25,477 nt of DNA from a virus (IMGVR_UViG_3300017598_000009:1-25477); one strand, 5' to 3'; shown: positions 1 to 7,685, counted from the first letter of the stretch. Notes: a model not told the origin generated them from the letters alone. Numbers and translations: made by a program.

Positions 1-1
1 C

Positions 2-235
2 ATTACAACCTCTGCATTAACGGTTGATGTCTGGATTGATGTAGCGGCAGCAGGTTCAACAGCCTCGATTGTTTACCTTGCTGATGACCTTCAGATACCG
101 CCTAAATCTTCTGTGGAACTGATACAAGGTGGCGCAAAGATTGTCATGCAAAGCACTGACCTACTGCGAATCCAATCATCTGCTGCAACATCTGTCGCGG
201 CTTACGTCAGTGTAGTTGACGCGATCTCAGCATAG
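2..235 (+). CDS. Phage structural protein, C-terminal part (cut by window start)
   Basis: An open frame enters from the left edge and ends at TAG 233-235, giving 77 visible residues. The visible part is rich in short alternating hydrophobic stretches (VDVWIDVAAAG, ASIVYLADDLQIPPKSSVELI, AAYVSVVDAISA) typical of an all-beta fold. The pattern of a pairing strand, an 'xIPPKSSVEL' turn, a 'GGAKIVMQSTDLLRIQSS' segment and a final V-rich strand resembles small beta-sandwich virion proteins that often sit just before tail-fibre genes. I know the pattern but cannot name the family. Stop and following gene are close-packed: the next ribosome-binding site overlaps this stop codon. The N-terminus lies outside the window. 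Confidence 0.8.
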   Translation: MTTSALTVDVWIDVAAAGSTASIVYLADDLQIPPKSSVELIQGGAKIVMQSTDLLRIQSSAATSVAAYVSVVDAISA

Positions 236-239
236 GAGG
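234..239 (+). promoter_or_regulatory. Ribosome-binding site AGGAGG
   Basis: A perfect AGGAGG overlaps the stop codon of the upstream gene and lies 5 bases before ATG 245. It fixes the start of the 58-residue gene that follows. Confidence 0.8.
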
Positions 240-244
240 CAATC

Positions 245-421
245 ATGGCAGCAGAAACAAACGGCACGTTGTACATAAACAATCCTCCGGGTAAGGAAGG
301 ATTCTTTGAGAATGCCGCAACGATAGATGGTGACTTTACTATTGCTGACAACGCGGTTGTTGCTGGCCCGGTAACCTTTACTGGAACGGTTACAGTCACA
401 GGAACACTGGTGGTCGTATGA
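245..421 (+). CDS. Small beta-rich tail-fibre-associated protein (58 aa)
   Basis: The ATG at 245 follows a perfect AGGAGG with 5-base spacing, and the frame runs to TGA 419-421, which overlaps the ATG of the next gene as ATGA. The 58-residue product starts MAAETNGTLYINNPPGKEGF and ends in a stretch of short beta repeats (GDFTIADNAVVAGPVTFTG, TVTVTGTLVVV). The [V/T]-x-[V/T]-x-G-x periodicity is that of the left-handed or trimeric beta stems found in phage fibre shafts. Translational coupling to the fibre gene at 418 suggests it is a small fibre or collar component. No specific family is recognised. Confidence 0.75.
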   Translation: MAAETNGTLYINNPPGKEGFFENAATIDGDFTIADNAVVAGPVTFTGTVTVTGTLVVV

Positions 422-1029
422 GTACAGTAGAAACGAATTTAGTCCAACCCTCAACAGGCACAACGCTAACGCTGGGCGCGGCATCAGATGTTATTCAGAT
501 TCCTGCATCTGGTGAAATAGACATAGCCTCTGGCGCGACTCTGGATGTCAACGGAACTATTGATCTAACAGGCGCGACTACGACAGGGTTCCCTGATAAC
601 ACTCCATCTTTTGCAGCACACCGCACATCTAGCCAATCAATTTCTAACGACACAGTAACAAAAGTCCAGTTTGATGTTGAACTCTGGGATACGGATGGTG
701 CTTACGACCATTCCACCAACTTTAGGTTTACTGTTCCAGTTGGAGGCGCGGGTAAGTACAGCGTTACTTGGTTGGCGGCTAATGGTTATATAGATGACGG
801 TGAGGGAACTTGGGCGCTCATTTATAAGAACGGTTCTTCGTTAGGGATTGCACCATATACTTATTACAGCGCAGGGACGAATCAAGGTCAGGCTGTTACA
901 AGCACTTGGATACTGGAATTAGCCGATTCTGATTATTTAGAAATATATACATGGCATAACGAAGGGAGCGCGGCAAATCTATTACCGGAACGTACTTTCT
1001 TCTCTGCTTACAGGTTGATAGGGGTTTAA
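418..1029 (+). CDS. Tail fibre protein with C1q-like C-terminal domain
   Basis: 203 residues. The N-terminus (MSTVETNLVQPSTGTTLTLG, then IPASGEIDIASGATLDVNG) is the short repeat-like lead common to phage fibre proteins, with a short beta-helical stem at about residues 20-55. From about residue 65 to the end, the order of strands (AAHRTSSQSI, VTKVQFDVELWDTD, FRFTVPVGGAGKYSVTW, GTWALIYKNGSSL, STWILELADSDYLEIY, RTFFSAYRLIGV) matches C1q/TNF-like jelly-roll heads, which bind receptors at fibre tips. The start overlaps the previous stop (ATGA). A small chaperone-like gene follows one base later, so the two probably form a fibre/chaperone pair. The domain call rests on pattern, not on a search. Confidence 0.8.
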   Translation: MSTVETNLVQPSTGTTLTLGAASDVIQIPASGEIDIASGATLDVNGTIDLTGATTTGFPDNTPSFAAHRTSSQSISNDTVTKVQFDVELWDTDGAYDHSTNFRFTVPVGGAGKYSVTWLAANGYIDDGEGTWALIYKNGSSLGIAPYTYYSAGTNQGQAVTSTWILELADSDYLEIYTWHNEGSAANLLPERTFFSAYRLIGV

Positions 1030-1030
1030 C

Positions 1031-1330
1031 ATGATTACATCAAATGGACTTCAAAAACTTGGGTTTGTATCTGGTGTTGATTTCACGCTACAAGACGATG
1101 GGCAAGGCGTTTACATAAAAGAATGGACAAGCGCATCACCACAACCATCCGTTGCAGAGATTGAATCTGCTGACGCAGAGTGGCAAGCAGAGTACAACTC
1201 ACAGGAATATGCTCGACTGCGAAAAGCCGAATACCCATCCATCGAAGAATGCGTCCACGCAATCCTTGACGATGACCTTGTGGCATTGCAAGCCAAACGA
1301 GCAGACGTTAAAGCGAGGTTCCCGAAATGA
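1031..1330 (+). CDS. Small tail-fibre assembly (chaperone-like) protein
   Basis: 99 residues, starting 1 base after the fibre stop and ending in an ATGA overlap with the next fibre gene. The layout is that of XkdW/tail-fibre-chaperone-like proteins: a short N-terminal beta part containing DFTLQDDGQGVYIKEW, a charged helix (EIESADAEWQAEYNSQEY), then the C-terminal signature Y-P-S-I-E-E with a closing LVALQAKRADVKARFPK. In such families the Y-P-x-I and the R-x-x-V-K-x-(K/R)-(Y/F)-P-K ending are typical. The role is inferred from this and from its position between two fibre genes. Confidence 0.65.
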   Translation: MITSNGLQKLGFVSGVDFTLQDDGQGVYIKEWTSASPQPSVAEIESADAEWQAEYNSQEYARLRKAEYPSIEECVHAILDDDLVALQAKRADVKARFPK

Positions 1331-1902
1331 GTAGCGAAGTTAAAGCAAATAAGATAAGCCCTGCTACAGGAACCGCTTTCACATTCGGTGATTCGGGTGA
1401 TACTTTTACAGTACCATCAGGTGCAACTATAACGAATAGTGGAACTGCTACTGGATTTGGTGGCGGGAAGGTTCTACAGGTATTAAGTCTTTCTTACAAC
1501 ACTACGGAAACTTGGACTACATCTTGGGTGGATACAGGGCTTACGATAGATATAACACCAGCGGCAACAGCAAACAAAGTGCTTGTGATGATAACAGCAT
1601 ATTTTGGAGGAAATTCTGACGTTTATTTTAGAATAGTTAGGGACTCTACTGATATATCTCAAGCAGCAGCCGCTAGTGCTAGACGAGTAACTACTGGAGC
1701 AAATGTTCCCGGAGATGTAAACGGGGTTATGCCCATGTCAGCAATCTTCCTAGACTCTCCATCAGCAACGAGTGCTACCACTTACAAAGTAATGGTATCA
1801 GCAGAAACTAGGGGAAGTTTGAATCGAAGTGATGGTGATGGAGATTATGCTGATAGGCCAAGATCAAACTCAACTATTACAGTAATGGAGGTAGAAGGAT
1901 GA
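1327..1902 (+). CDS. Tail fibre protein, second copy of fibre-type N-terminus
   Basis: 191 residues. The N-terminus MSSEVKANKISPATGT with the following FTVPSGATITNSGTATGF is the same kind of lead seen in the fibre genes at 418 and 2138, suggesting a shared attachment peptide. The rest is beta-rich (KVLQVLSLSYNTTETW, GLTIDITPAATANKVLVMIT, YKVMVSAETRGS, NSTITVMEVEG) and looks like a compact fibre-tip domain of about 140 residues. The motif 'TGLTIDITPAATANKVLVM' is common in phage fibre heads that follow a 'GGGKVLQV' linker. The ATG overlaps the previous TGA. It shares no obvious identity with the C1q-like head upstream, so the cassette carries different tips on similar N-termini. Confidence 0.75.
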   Translation: MSSEVKANKISPATGTAFTFGDSGDTFTVPSGATITNSGTATGFGGGKVLQVLSLSYNTTETWTTSWVDTGLTIDITPAATANKVLVMITAYFGGNSDVYFRIVRDSTDISQAAAASARRVTTGANVPGDVNGVMPMSAIFLDSPSATSATTYKVMVSAETRGSLNRSDGDGDYADRPRSNSTITVMEVEG

Positions 1903-2141
1903 GAGATCAAGCAATCCTTAACACACATCCTTCTGTTGTTAGAGTTGTTGCTAGTGCAGACGCTTACGATGTCAACGGAAATCCTGTTGTACTAGATGAA
2001 GCGGTAATAGACACAGAAACAGCACGACTTGAAACAGAACAAGTTAATGCTGTAGCACAAAAAGCCGCAGATAAAGCCTCTGCTAACGCAAAACTAAAAG
2101 CACTGGGGCTTACAGATGCAGAGATTGAGGCAATATTATGA
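1899..2141 (+). CDS. Small tail-fibre assembly-like protein (80 aa)
   Basis: 80 residues with an N-terminal beta part (LNTHPSVVRVVASADAYDVNG), a long Ala/Glu-rich helix of about 30 residues, and the C-terminal sequence KLKALGLTDAEIEAIL. Endings of the type 'aLGLtdaEiaAl' recur in small phage proteins encoded directly after fibre genes. ATGA overlaps join it to both neighbours. I infer a chaperone or accessory role for the fibre at 1327-1902. It is not homologous by eye to the chaperone-like protein at 1031-1330. Confidence 0.65.
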   Translation: MRDQAILNTHPSVVRVVASADAYDVNGNPVVLDEAVIDTETARLETEQVNAVAQKAADKASANAKLKALGLTDAEIEAIL

Positions 2142-2557
2142 GTGAAGTAAAAGTAAACGCCATTAGTCCTCGCAGCGGGACGGACATATCTTTCGCAGAT
2201 AATGTAGTGCTACGCCCAGAGATGAAAGACTACGCGGAATCTGTAAACGCTATCGGCGCAACTGGTGGCGGCACACAAGACATCGACTTGACGCTGGGAA
2301 ACGTAGTCACGGCTACCGTAGACACATCAGCCAACACCTTCACGTTCAGCAACCCACCCGCAACTGGTAAGTCTGGATCGTTCACTTTGATCCTGACCAA
2401 CGGTGGCAGTCAGACAGTTAACTGGCCCGGAGCAGTAGATTGGGCTGGAGGTTCTGCGCCAACCCTAACGACTGCGGGTATTGACGTAATCACCTTCACG
2501 ACTATTGACGCCGGAACTATCTGGTATGGGTTCGCTGCTGGCTTGGATATGGGCTAA
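2138..2557 (+). CDS. Tail fibre-type protein, third copy
   Basis: 139 residues. The N-terminus MSEVKVNAISPRSGTDISF is clearly related to the MSSEVKANKISPATGT of the gene at 1327. From about residue 32 it carries a beta-sandwich module (MKDYAESVNAIGATGGGT, TATVDTSANTFTFSNPPATG, SFTLILTNGGSQTVNWPG, DVITFTTIDAGTIWYGF) that I recognise as a frequent C-terminal module of phage fibre or virion proteins. It ends in TAATG with the next gene, giving re-initiation by one-base overlap. It is probably a host-recognition or fibre-tip component. Confidence 0.75.
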   Translation: MSEVKVNAISPRSGTDISFADNVVLRPEMKDYAESVNAIGATGGGTQDIDLTLGNVVTATVDTSANTFTFSNPPATGKSGSFTLILTNGGSQTVNWPGAVDWAGGSAPTLTTAGIDVITFTTIDAGTIWYGFAAGLDMG

Positions 2558-3153
2558 TGCCTTTAGGTGCTAACAAAGTAGCCCTGCTTGGAGCAAGTGC
2601 GGATTTATCCACATCTATTCTGTTGTCTACTGGCGTTGCATCCTCGTCTGCATCGTTAGTATTCACAATACCGGCAACTTATAAGCAGATCGTATTTGGG
2701 TTTTACAATATAAACCCTGCCACTGATGCAGCAGAGTTTCAGTTCCAATGCAGTATAGATGGGGGTTCTAATTATAACGTTACTACGACTACAACATATT
2801 TTTCTGCTGTACATTTTGAGGACGATTCGTATACGGCTCTTACCTATCAAGCCTCTATGGATCAAGCACAAGGAACTGGATTTCAAGATATAGGGCATGG
2901 TTTAGGTAATCAAGCAGACGCTTGCTTTGTAGGTAAACTTAATTTATTCAATCCGTCATCTACTACTTATGTTAAGAATTTTTTTGCAGAAGGACAACAC
3001 CTTGAAACCTCGTCTGGAGCAAGTTATCCGCAGTCAAGTAATTCATTTGTTGCCGGATACTTTAATGACACAAATGACATAAATGGAATTTCTTTCAAAA
3101 TGAGTACCGGCAACATCGCCAGCGGAACCATAAAGATGTGGGGTGTCCTATGA
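2557..3153 (+). CDS. Tandem beta-rich tail protein, paralogue 1
   Basis: 198 residues and the first of three adjacent paralogues. Shared landmarks in the order found here are: an ASSSASLVFTIPATYKQIVF start, F-x-F-x-x-S-x-D-G-G-S-N-Y-N-V-T with T-T-T-T-x-F, L-x-Y-x-x-x-x-D-Q-A-Q-G-T-G-F-Q, L-N-L-F-N-P-S-S-T-T-Y-V-K-N-F, V-A-G-Y-F-N-D-T, I-S-F-K-M-S-T-G-N, and a closing G-T-I-K-M-W-G-V-L. This family is common in marine phages as predicted fibre or virion surface protein; its exact function is not known to me. The start is the ATG inside TAATG with the preceding gene. Confidence 0.75.
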   Translation: MPLGANKVALLGASADLSTSILLSTGVASSSASLVFTIPATYKQIVFGFYNINPATDAAEFQFQCSIDGGSNYNVTTTTTYFSAVHFEDDSYTALTYQASMDQAQGTGFQDIGHGLGNQADACFVGKLNLFNPSSTTYVKNFFAEGQHLETSSGASYPQSSNSFVAGYFNDTNDINGISFKMSTGNIASGTIKMWGVL

Positions 3154-3686
3154 GCGACTGGAAACTAATCTCAACGGCTAACCCATCAGGTGCGGCAAAT
3201 GTCGAGTTCACTGATCTGACAGGTTATAAGATTTTCAAGTTTGTTTTTATTGATATAGATGCTGTTACCTACAATGCTACATTTGAGTTTCAAGGTAGTA
3301 CGGATGGTGGCTCAAATTACAACACCACTATGACTACTACGTTTTTCTACGCATATCATGCCGAAAATGACTCAGGTGCTGGTATGGCATATCTATCATC
3401 ACAAGATCAAGCGCAAGGCACGGCTTATCAACCTTTAGCCACAAGTTTTGGTAGTGATTCTGACCAGTCTGCCGGTGGTGAACTTTTCCTCTACAACCCA
3501 GCCTCCACCGTCTACGTCAAGCATTTTTTAGTTAGAACAACCCAATACTCGAAAGCACCTGAACAAGCGGAATATTATGTTGCTGGATATTTCAACACGA
3601 CAGCAGACTTGAATTCTATCAATTTCAAGATGTCAACAGGAAATTTCTCAGGCACGATAAAGCAATACGGATTGGTGGCAGGATGA
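3150..3686 (+). CDS. Tandem beta-rich tail protein, paralogue 2
   Basis: 178 residues. I take ATG 3150, which overlaps the previous stop as ATGA, rather than a GTG 12 bases upstream that would add MGCP. The conserved landmarks are FEFQGSTDGGSNYNTTMTTT, SSQDQAQGTAYQ, LFLYNPASTVYVKHF, YYVAGYFNTTADLNSINFKM and a closing SGTIKQYGLVAG. The start MSDWKLISTANPSGAANVEF is closely similar to paralogue 3 (MSKLTLISTASPSGSANVSF). It is all beta by pattern, with no signal peptide or membrane segment. It is probably a surface-exposed tail protein. Tandem copies imply duplication followed by divergence of receptor-contact loops. Confidence 0.75.
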   Translation: MSDWKLISTANPSGAANVEFTDLTGYKIFKFVFIDIDAVTYNATFEFQGSTDGGSNYNTTMTTTFFYAYHAENDSGAGMAYLSSQDQAQGTAYQPLATSFGSDSDQSAGGELFLYNPASTVYVKHFLVRTTQYSKAPEQAEYYVAGYFNTTADLNSINFKMSTGNFSGTIKQYGLVAG

Positions 3687-4234
3687 GCAAACTAACTTTA
3701 ATCTCAACTGCCTCACCATCCGGTTCAGCCAATGTTTCGTTTACGAGTGGCATTGACTCAACGTATGATGAGTATGTTTTTTATTATGTGAATATACATC
3801 CATCAGCAAACAATGCCTCATTTACATTTAATGGAAGTTCAGATAGTGGCTCAAATTATAATGTAACCAAAACCACAACTGTGTTTAACGCTCAACATCA
3901 AGAGAGCGGAGCCGGTAGCGCCCTAGCATACGATTCTGGTAGGGATTTAGCACAAAGCACGGGGTTTCAAATACTAAATTATACGCTCGATGGTGCGTCT
4001 AACGATGGCTGTGCCAGTGGTTGTTTGCATTTATTCGCACCTAGTTCAACAACCTATGTCAAAAATTTTTACTGTAAGAGCAACTATATGTATTACGATG
4101 TTTCATCTACTTATTGTATTAGTACTTATGTTGCTGGTTACTTTAATACCACATCTGCTGTTGATGCGATCAGGTTTCAAATGAATAGTGGAAACTTAGA
4201 TGCAGGAACAATTCATCTTTTCGGAGCATCATAA
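3683..4234 (+). CDS. Tandem beta-rich tail protein, paralogue 3
   Basis: 183 residues, joined by ATGA to paralogue 2. It keeps every landmark of the family: YDEYVFYYVNIHPSANNASF, NGSSDSGSNYNVTKTTTVF, DLAQSTGFQ, LHLFAPSSTTYVKNF, STYVAGYFNTTSAVDAIRF and a closing DAGTIHLFGAS. It differs from the other two by several cysteines in the middle (GCASGC, YCK, YC), which could form disulfides or be loop variation. It stands directly before a tail-assembly-chaperone-type gene. Function is inferred as a fibre or tail surface protein. Confidence 0.75.
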   Translation: MSKLTLISTASPSGSANVSFTSGIDSTYDEYVFYYVNIHPSANNASFTFNGSSDSGSNYNVTKTTTVFNAQHQESGAGSALAYDSGRDLAQSTGFQILNYTLDGASNDGCASGCLHLFAPSSTTYVKNFYCKSNYMYYDVSSTYCISTYVAGYFNTTSAVDAIRFQMNSGNLDAGTIHLFGAS

Positions 4235-4236
4235 CT

Positions 4237-4527
4237 ATGCACAAAATAGTAAACGGTCAGCGCGTAGAACTCACTGCTGAAGAAATAACACAACGCGAGG
4301 CAGAGGAAGCCCAATGGACTGCTGGTGCTTATGATCGTGCAATGGTTGATCTGCGCTCAAGGCGTAACCAACTACTCGCATCTAGCGATTGGACTCAGGT
4401 GGCTGACGTTGCGCTGACTGTCGAGCAGGATACCTCATGGCGCGACTATCGCAAAGCATTGCGTGATCTACCCGCTGGGTTAAGGACGGCAGACGATGTA
4501 GCCAGTGTTACTTGGCCAACGGTCTGA
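4237..4527 (+). CDS. Phage tail assembly chaperone-like protein
   Basis: 96 residues. The sequence follows the well-known pattern of small tail assembly chaperones (Gp31/T4 gp38-like group). It has an N-terminal Glu-rich helix (TAEEITQREAEEAQWTAGAY) and the core R-S-R-R-N-Q-L-L-A-S-S-D-W-T-Q-V-A-D, followed by W-R-D-Y-R-K-A-L-R-D-L-P and a final V-T-W-P. The 'RN-x-LL-x-x-sDWt' plus 'YRqaLRdlp' combination is diagnostic. It starts 2 bases after paralogue 3 and probably serves the fibre proteins encoded upstream. Confidence 0.85.
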   Translation: MHKIVNGQRVELTAEEITQREAEEAQWTAGAYDRAMVDLRSRRNQLLASSDWTQVADVALTVEQDTSWRDYRKALRDLPAGLRTADDVASVTWPTV

Positions 4528-4539
4528 TGGGTTACTAAT

Positions 4540-6150
4540 ATGGCGTTAGTTCCGATAGAACATGTTGGTGAGGTTGGGATTGTTAAGGATATTAATGCCT
4601 GGCAGTTGCCACCCAATGTTTGGTCAGATGGTAATAATGTTAGATCTGAGCACGGGTCTATTGTAAAGGCTCCAGGTTATGCGGAGGTTATGGCTACCTG
4701 CCCCATCGCGCCATATCACATAATCCAATTAAAATCTGGAGCCAACTCCTATTGGATTATTGCTGGACTTGCTGCCATCTATGTTCACAACGGAACAACT
4801 TGGAGTAACATCACACGATCGTCTGGAGCCTACAACGCAACAGCAGGAGAGGGATGGTCTTCTACCGTGCTGGGTGGCATCCTTATTATGACCAACGGTT
4901 TTGATGACCCTCAGTTTTGGGCTCTAACCACTGGTGTGCCGTCTACCTCCACTTTGATGGCGGACCTTACCAACTGGCCGGCGGATCTGGAGTGCTTTTC
5001 GTTAAGAGCATTTAGATCATTCTTGATCGCCCTTAACATAAATGATTCATCCACTACCCCTGACACACCATTTAGCAGAGTTGTAAAGTGGTCCACAGAG
5101 GCGGGGATACAAACAGTCCCCAGCTCATGGGATGAAACTTCAGCCACAAACGACGCTGGTGAATACTCCCTCGAGGACACGAAAGGAAAAATTGTAGATG
5201 GTCTGCCACTTGGCGATTCATTTATGATTTATAAGGAAGATTCTGTATACACAATGAGCTATGTTGGGACTCCTTTTATATTTGCGTTTAAACAGTTGTC
5301 CCCCTCAGTAGGCGCTCTGGCTAAGAACTGCGTGGCTGAGTTTGACGGTGGCCACTTTATACTGGGCAATGGCGATGTTTATATAAATGATGGCCAGCGC
5401 ATACAGTCAATACTACCGCATAAAATAAAAGACTATCTATTTTCTAATATGGATGGCGCCAATTTTAACAGATCTTTTGTGGTTGCTGATTATGGTAACA
5501 CGGAGATGTGGGCTTGCTTTCCCACGCCAACTAGCGCCACCAATCAATGCAATAAGGCCATTGTTTGGAACTGGACTAACAAGGCGTTTACTATCAGGGA
5601 TCTCCCTGACTTAGCACACATCGGATACGGCACAGAAGACGATCCCAATGCGTTCACAACTTGGGCTGCGGCAATTCCAGTTTGGAGTAGTGCTCTGGGT
5701 AGTTGGACTACAACGTGGTCGCAGTCTGAGAATGTTCTCGTGATGGCGTCACCCACAGACACGAAACTTTACAGAAACGCCTCTGGAAACAGGGAAAACA
5801 CCACCGACATGACCTCTTTTATAGAGCGTACTGGCCTATCTGTTAACTCTCAACAACAGTCTGACCAATCTGTGGTAAAGCGTGTAAAGGCTATATGGCC
5901 CAAGATGGAGGTATCTGGTTCAGGAAACACGGTTAATGTTTATGTTGGCACCCAGAACTCTACAGAGGAGGCGGTGTCGTGGTCTGATCCTGTCGAATTT
6001 AATCCAGATACTCAATCCAAGGTGTCGGTAAGAAAGAGCGGTAAACTCTACGGTGTTAAGTTTGAGTCTACTGGAGACTTCTATTGGAGATTGGACGGAT
6101 ATGAGGTGGAGCTGGATGACGCTGGCCGGAGAGGGTCTAGGAGTTACTGA
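4540..6150 (+). CDS. Large tail-hub/stabilisation-type virion protein
   Basis: 536 residues without signal peptide. The N-terminus (IVKDINAWQLPPNVWSDGNN, VRSEHGSIVKAPGYAEV) is the hallmark of a class of podovirus tail proteins that stabilise the portal-tail junction, of P22 gp10 (phage stabilisation) type. Repeated segments of the kind 'YWIIAGLAAIYVHNGTTWSNI', 'GWSSTVLGGILIMTNGFDDP' and 'GGHFILGNGDVYINDGQRIQ' suggest a beta-propeller or beta-barrel body. The C-terminal about 110 residues (VKRVKAIWPKMEVSGSGNTV, then VEFNPDTQSKVSVRKSGKLY and FYWRLDGYEVELDDAGRRG) form a separate beta domain typical of these proteins. The assignment to the gp10 class is by pattern only. It ends in a TGATG overlap with the next gene. 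Confidence 0.7.
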   Translation: MALVPIEHVGEVGIVKDINAWQLPPNVWSDGNNVRSEHGSIVKAPGYAEVMATCPIAPYHIIQLKSGANSYWIIAGLAAIYVHNGTTWSNITRSSGAYNATAGEGWSSTVLGGILIMTNGFDDPQFWALTTGVPSTSTLMADLTNWPADLECFSLRAFRSFLIALNINDSSTTPDTPFSRVVKWSTEAGIQTVPSSWDETSATNDAGEYSLEDTKGKIVDGLPLGDSFMIYKEDSVYTMSYVGTPFIFAFKQLSPSVGALAKNCVAEFDGGHFILGNGDVYINDGQRIQSILPHKIKDYLFSNMDGANFNRSFVVADYGNTEMWACFPTPTSATNQCNKAIVWNWTNKAFTIRDLPDLAHIGYGTEDDPNAFTTWAAAIPVWSSALGSWTTTWSQSENVLVMASPTDTKLYRNASGNRENTTDMTSFIERTGLSVNSQQQSDQSVVKRVKAIWPKMEVSGSGNTVNVYVGTQNSTEEAVSWSDPVEFNPDTQSKVSVRKSGKLYGVKFESTGDFYWRLDGYEVELDDAGRRGSRSY

Positions 6151-6434
6151 TGGCTACATATAAAGACAAAGTAGTAAAGTCTGTAACCCATTACCAACCA
6201 AGCACACTACCTATAAACCAGGATGATCTGGGCCTATACCTAACCACAGAACTAAAGAGACTTGGGGATATTATATTCAACCAAGCCACGTTTAGGTTGG
6301 AAAGAATACACGCGGCTCCCGATAAGCCCAGAGGTGGCGATATAAGATACGCCGACGGAACCAACTGGAATCCTGGCGGTGGAGAGGGGATATACTTTTT
6401 TAAAGAGTCTACAAGCGCGTGGGTTCAGTTGTAG
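6150..6434 (+). CDS. Conserved small phage virion-type protein (94 aa)
   Basis: 94 residues with an N-terminal region of about 50 residues rich in Leu/Asp (QDDLGLYLTTELKRLGDIIF). The C-terminal motif A-P-D-K-P-R-G-G-D-I-R-Y-A-D-G-T-N-W-N-P-G-G-G-E-G-I-Y is followed by W-V-Q-L. This 'P-R-x-G-x-x-x-Y-A-D-G-x-x-W-N-P-G-x-G-x-G-x-Y' signature recurs in short phage proteins located beside tail-hub genes and in C-terminal domains of virion proteins. The function is unknown. Its last bases form TAGTG with the next gene's GTG start. Confidence 0.75.
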   Translation: MATYKDKVVKSVTHYQPSTLPINQDDLGLYLTTELKRLGDIIFNQATFRLERIHAAPDKPRGGDIRYADGTNWNPGGGEGIYFFKESTSAWVQL

Positions 6435-6922
6435 TGTTTGACCAAAGCCGAATAAAGGAGTTTATAAGCAACAGAATGGATGAAGCAGAGCCGGGGCCTT
6501 TTCAAGCAAGAGCGGTTCTTGTGGAGACTGATGAGATAGAAGCAATATGGCATCATGTGCAACCACTGCTAGAGAAGTCTACTCCACACTCCGAAGGCGA
6601 GATGGAGGCAGAAGACATGTTCCCCATGTTGCTGTCTGGAGAGATGCAGTTGTGGGTGGCTATCGAGAGCAAAGAGATTATAGCCGCAATGGTGTCTCAG
6701 ATTATCACGTACCCTAAAAAGAGGGTTATGAGAATCATATCCATTGGCGGAGCAGACATGGAAAAGTGGATGCCTAATTTTCCCTTGTTTGAAAACTGGG
6801 CCCTAAACTTAGGCTGCACCTCCATAGAGGCGTGGGGCAGAAAAGGATGGTTGCGAGTGCTGGACGATTGGAAATGTAGCTACCATATAATAACAAAAGA
6901 TATTAAACATAGGATTCACTAA
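6434..6922 (+). CDS. Phage GNAT-fold-like protein
   Basis: 162 residues if translation begins at GTG 6434, inside a TAGTG stop/start overlap. A GTG at 6419 would add five residues, but the one-base overlap is the arrangement used repeatedly in this genome. The sequence (about residues 60-150: SGEMQLWVAIESKEIIAAMV, YPKKRVMRIISIGGADMEKW, ALNLGCTSIEAWGRKGWLRV) follows the GNAT-type beta-alpha order of conserved phage proteins often found among virion genes. The canonical acetyl-CoA loop (Q/R-x-x-G-x-G/A) is not evident. It may therefore be a structural or degenerate relative rather than an active acetyltransferase. Confidence 0.6.
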   Translation: MFDQSRIKEFISNRMDEAEPGPFQARAVLVETDEIEAIWHHVQPLLEKSTPHSEGEMEAEDMFPMLLSGEMQLWVAIESKEIIAAMVSQIITYPKKRVMRIISIGGADMEKWMPNFPLFENWALNLGCTSIEAWGRKGWLRVLDDWKCSYHIITKDIKHRIH

Positions 6923-7668
6923 TGGCTTCAAGACTTGTTACTTATGCAGAGTGGTTAAAACATGGGCATTATCCAGATGGTAGTAATCCAGGCGCTAAGT
7001 TTAATCCTGATGATAAAAATTTAAGATCGTATTATGATAACTATGTTTCCACTTGGAACGCTGCGTCAGAGGCGTTGCGGATTGCCATAAATGTTCAGCA
7101 TGGGTTGGGTAGTTTCAATTCTGGTGGTGGCGGTGGTGAAGGTGATCCGCCCGGTGGCGGTGGTGGTGCAGACCGGCACCCCCCATCTACCGTACCAAGT
7201 GAAGTCTTTTCCCCAACGTATGAACGCCCTGGGTTGCTTGATTGGTCTAGGTTTATGCCAACAGACAGCAGGAACATCTTGGGCGGAGGGTATATGGACC
7301 CATCTTTGCTCGCGTCACAACGATCAATAACTGCTGGTGATGGCAGGTACTATCAACCTTGGGCTCAAGGCGGCGTTGCCGGCACAGGAGCGTCTGGAAT
7401 ATGGGATTATTCCCCCCCAGCAACATCACTGTTCAGTCCGTTTGGACAACCCCTTAACATTCGTCCTGTATCATACTTTACGTTGCCAGAAAGTGGAAAC
7501 GGAAGCGGAACAAAACCTGAAGATGATGATGACGATGATGACGGCAGTAATACTGATGGTACTGGTGGAGATGGTCCGGGCGGAATTGCTGGCCCCGGCG
7601 GAACTTCCCCCGGTGGCCCCGACCCAGACGCTGGAAAGGGCTCCACCAGCAGCGGCGTGGTTAAATAG
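6922..7668 (+). CDS. Gly/Asp-rich virion-associated protein
   Basis: 248 residues with a folded-looking N-terminus of about 65 residues (VTYAEWLKHGHYPDGSNPG, NLRSYYDNYVSTWNAASEAL). There follow a Gly run (GGGGGEGDPPGGGGG), a middle part with Tyr/Pro/Trp (MPTDSRNILGGGYMDPSLLA) and a disordered tail with seven consecutive Asp (EDDDDDDD) and Gly/Pro repeats. Such composition fits an internal or tail protein that threads through the portal, or a flexible linker protein. I cannot assign a family. It is joined by TAATG to the upstream gene and separated by 17 bases, with a GAGG ribosome site, from the next. Confidence 0.65.
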   Translation: MASRLVTYAEWLKHGHYPDGSNPGAKFNPDDKNLRSYYDNYVSTWNAASEALRIAINVQHGLGSFNSGGGGGEGDPPGGGGGADRHPPSTVPSEVFSPTYERPGLLDWSRFMPTDSRNILGGGYMDPSLLASQRSITAGDGRYYQPWAQGGVAGTGASGIWDYSPPATSLFSPFGQPLNIRPVSYFTLPESGNGSGTKPEDDDDDDDGSNTDGTGGDGPGGIAGPGGTSPGGPDPDAGKGSTSSGVVK

Positions 7669-7685
7669 AAAAAGAGGAATATAAT

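Noticed and set aside
7337-7684. 115-residue frame overlapping the Gly/Asp-rich protein in another frame, considered as a frameshift product
   Set aside because: Its Met/Thr run is just the shifted reading of the Asp/GAT repeat. There is no slippery site or homology supporting it.
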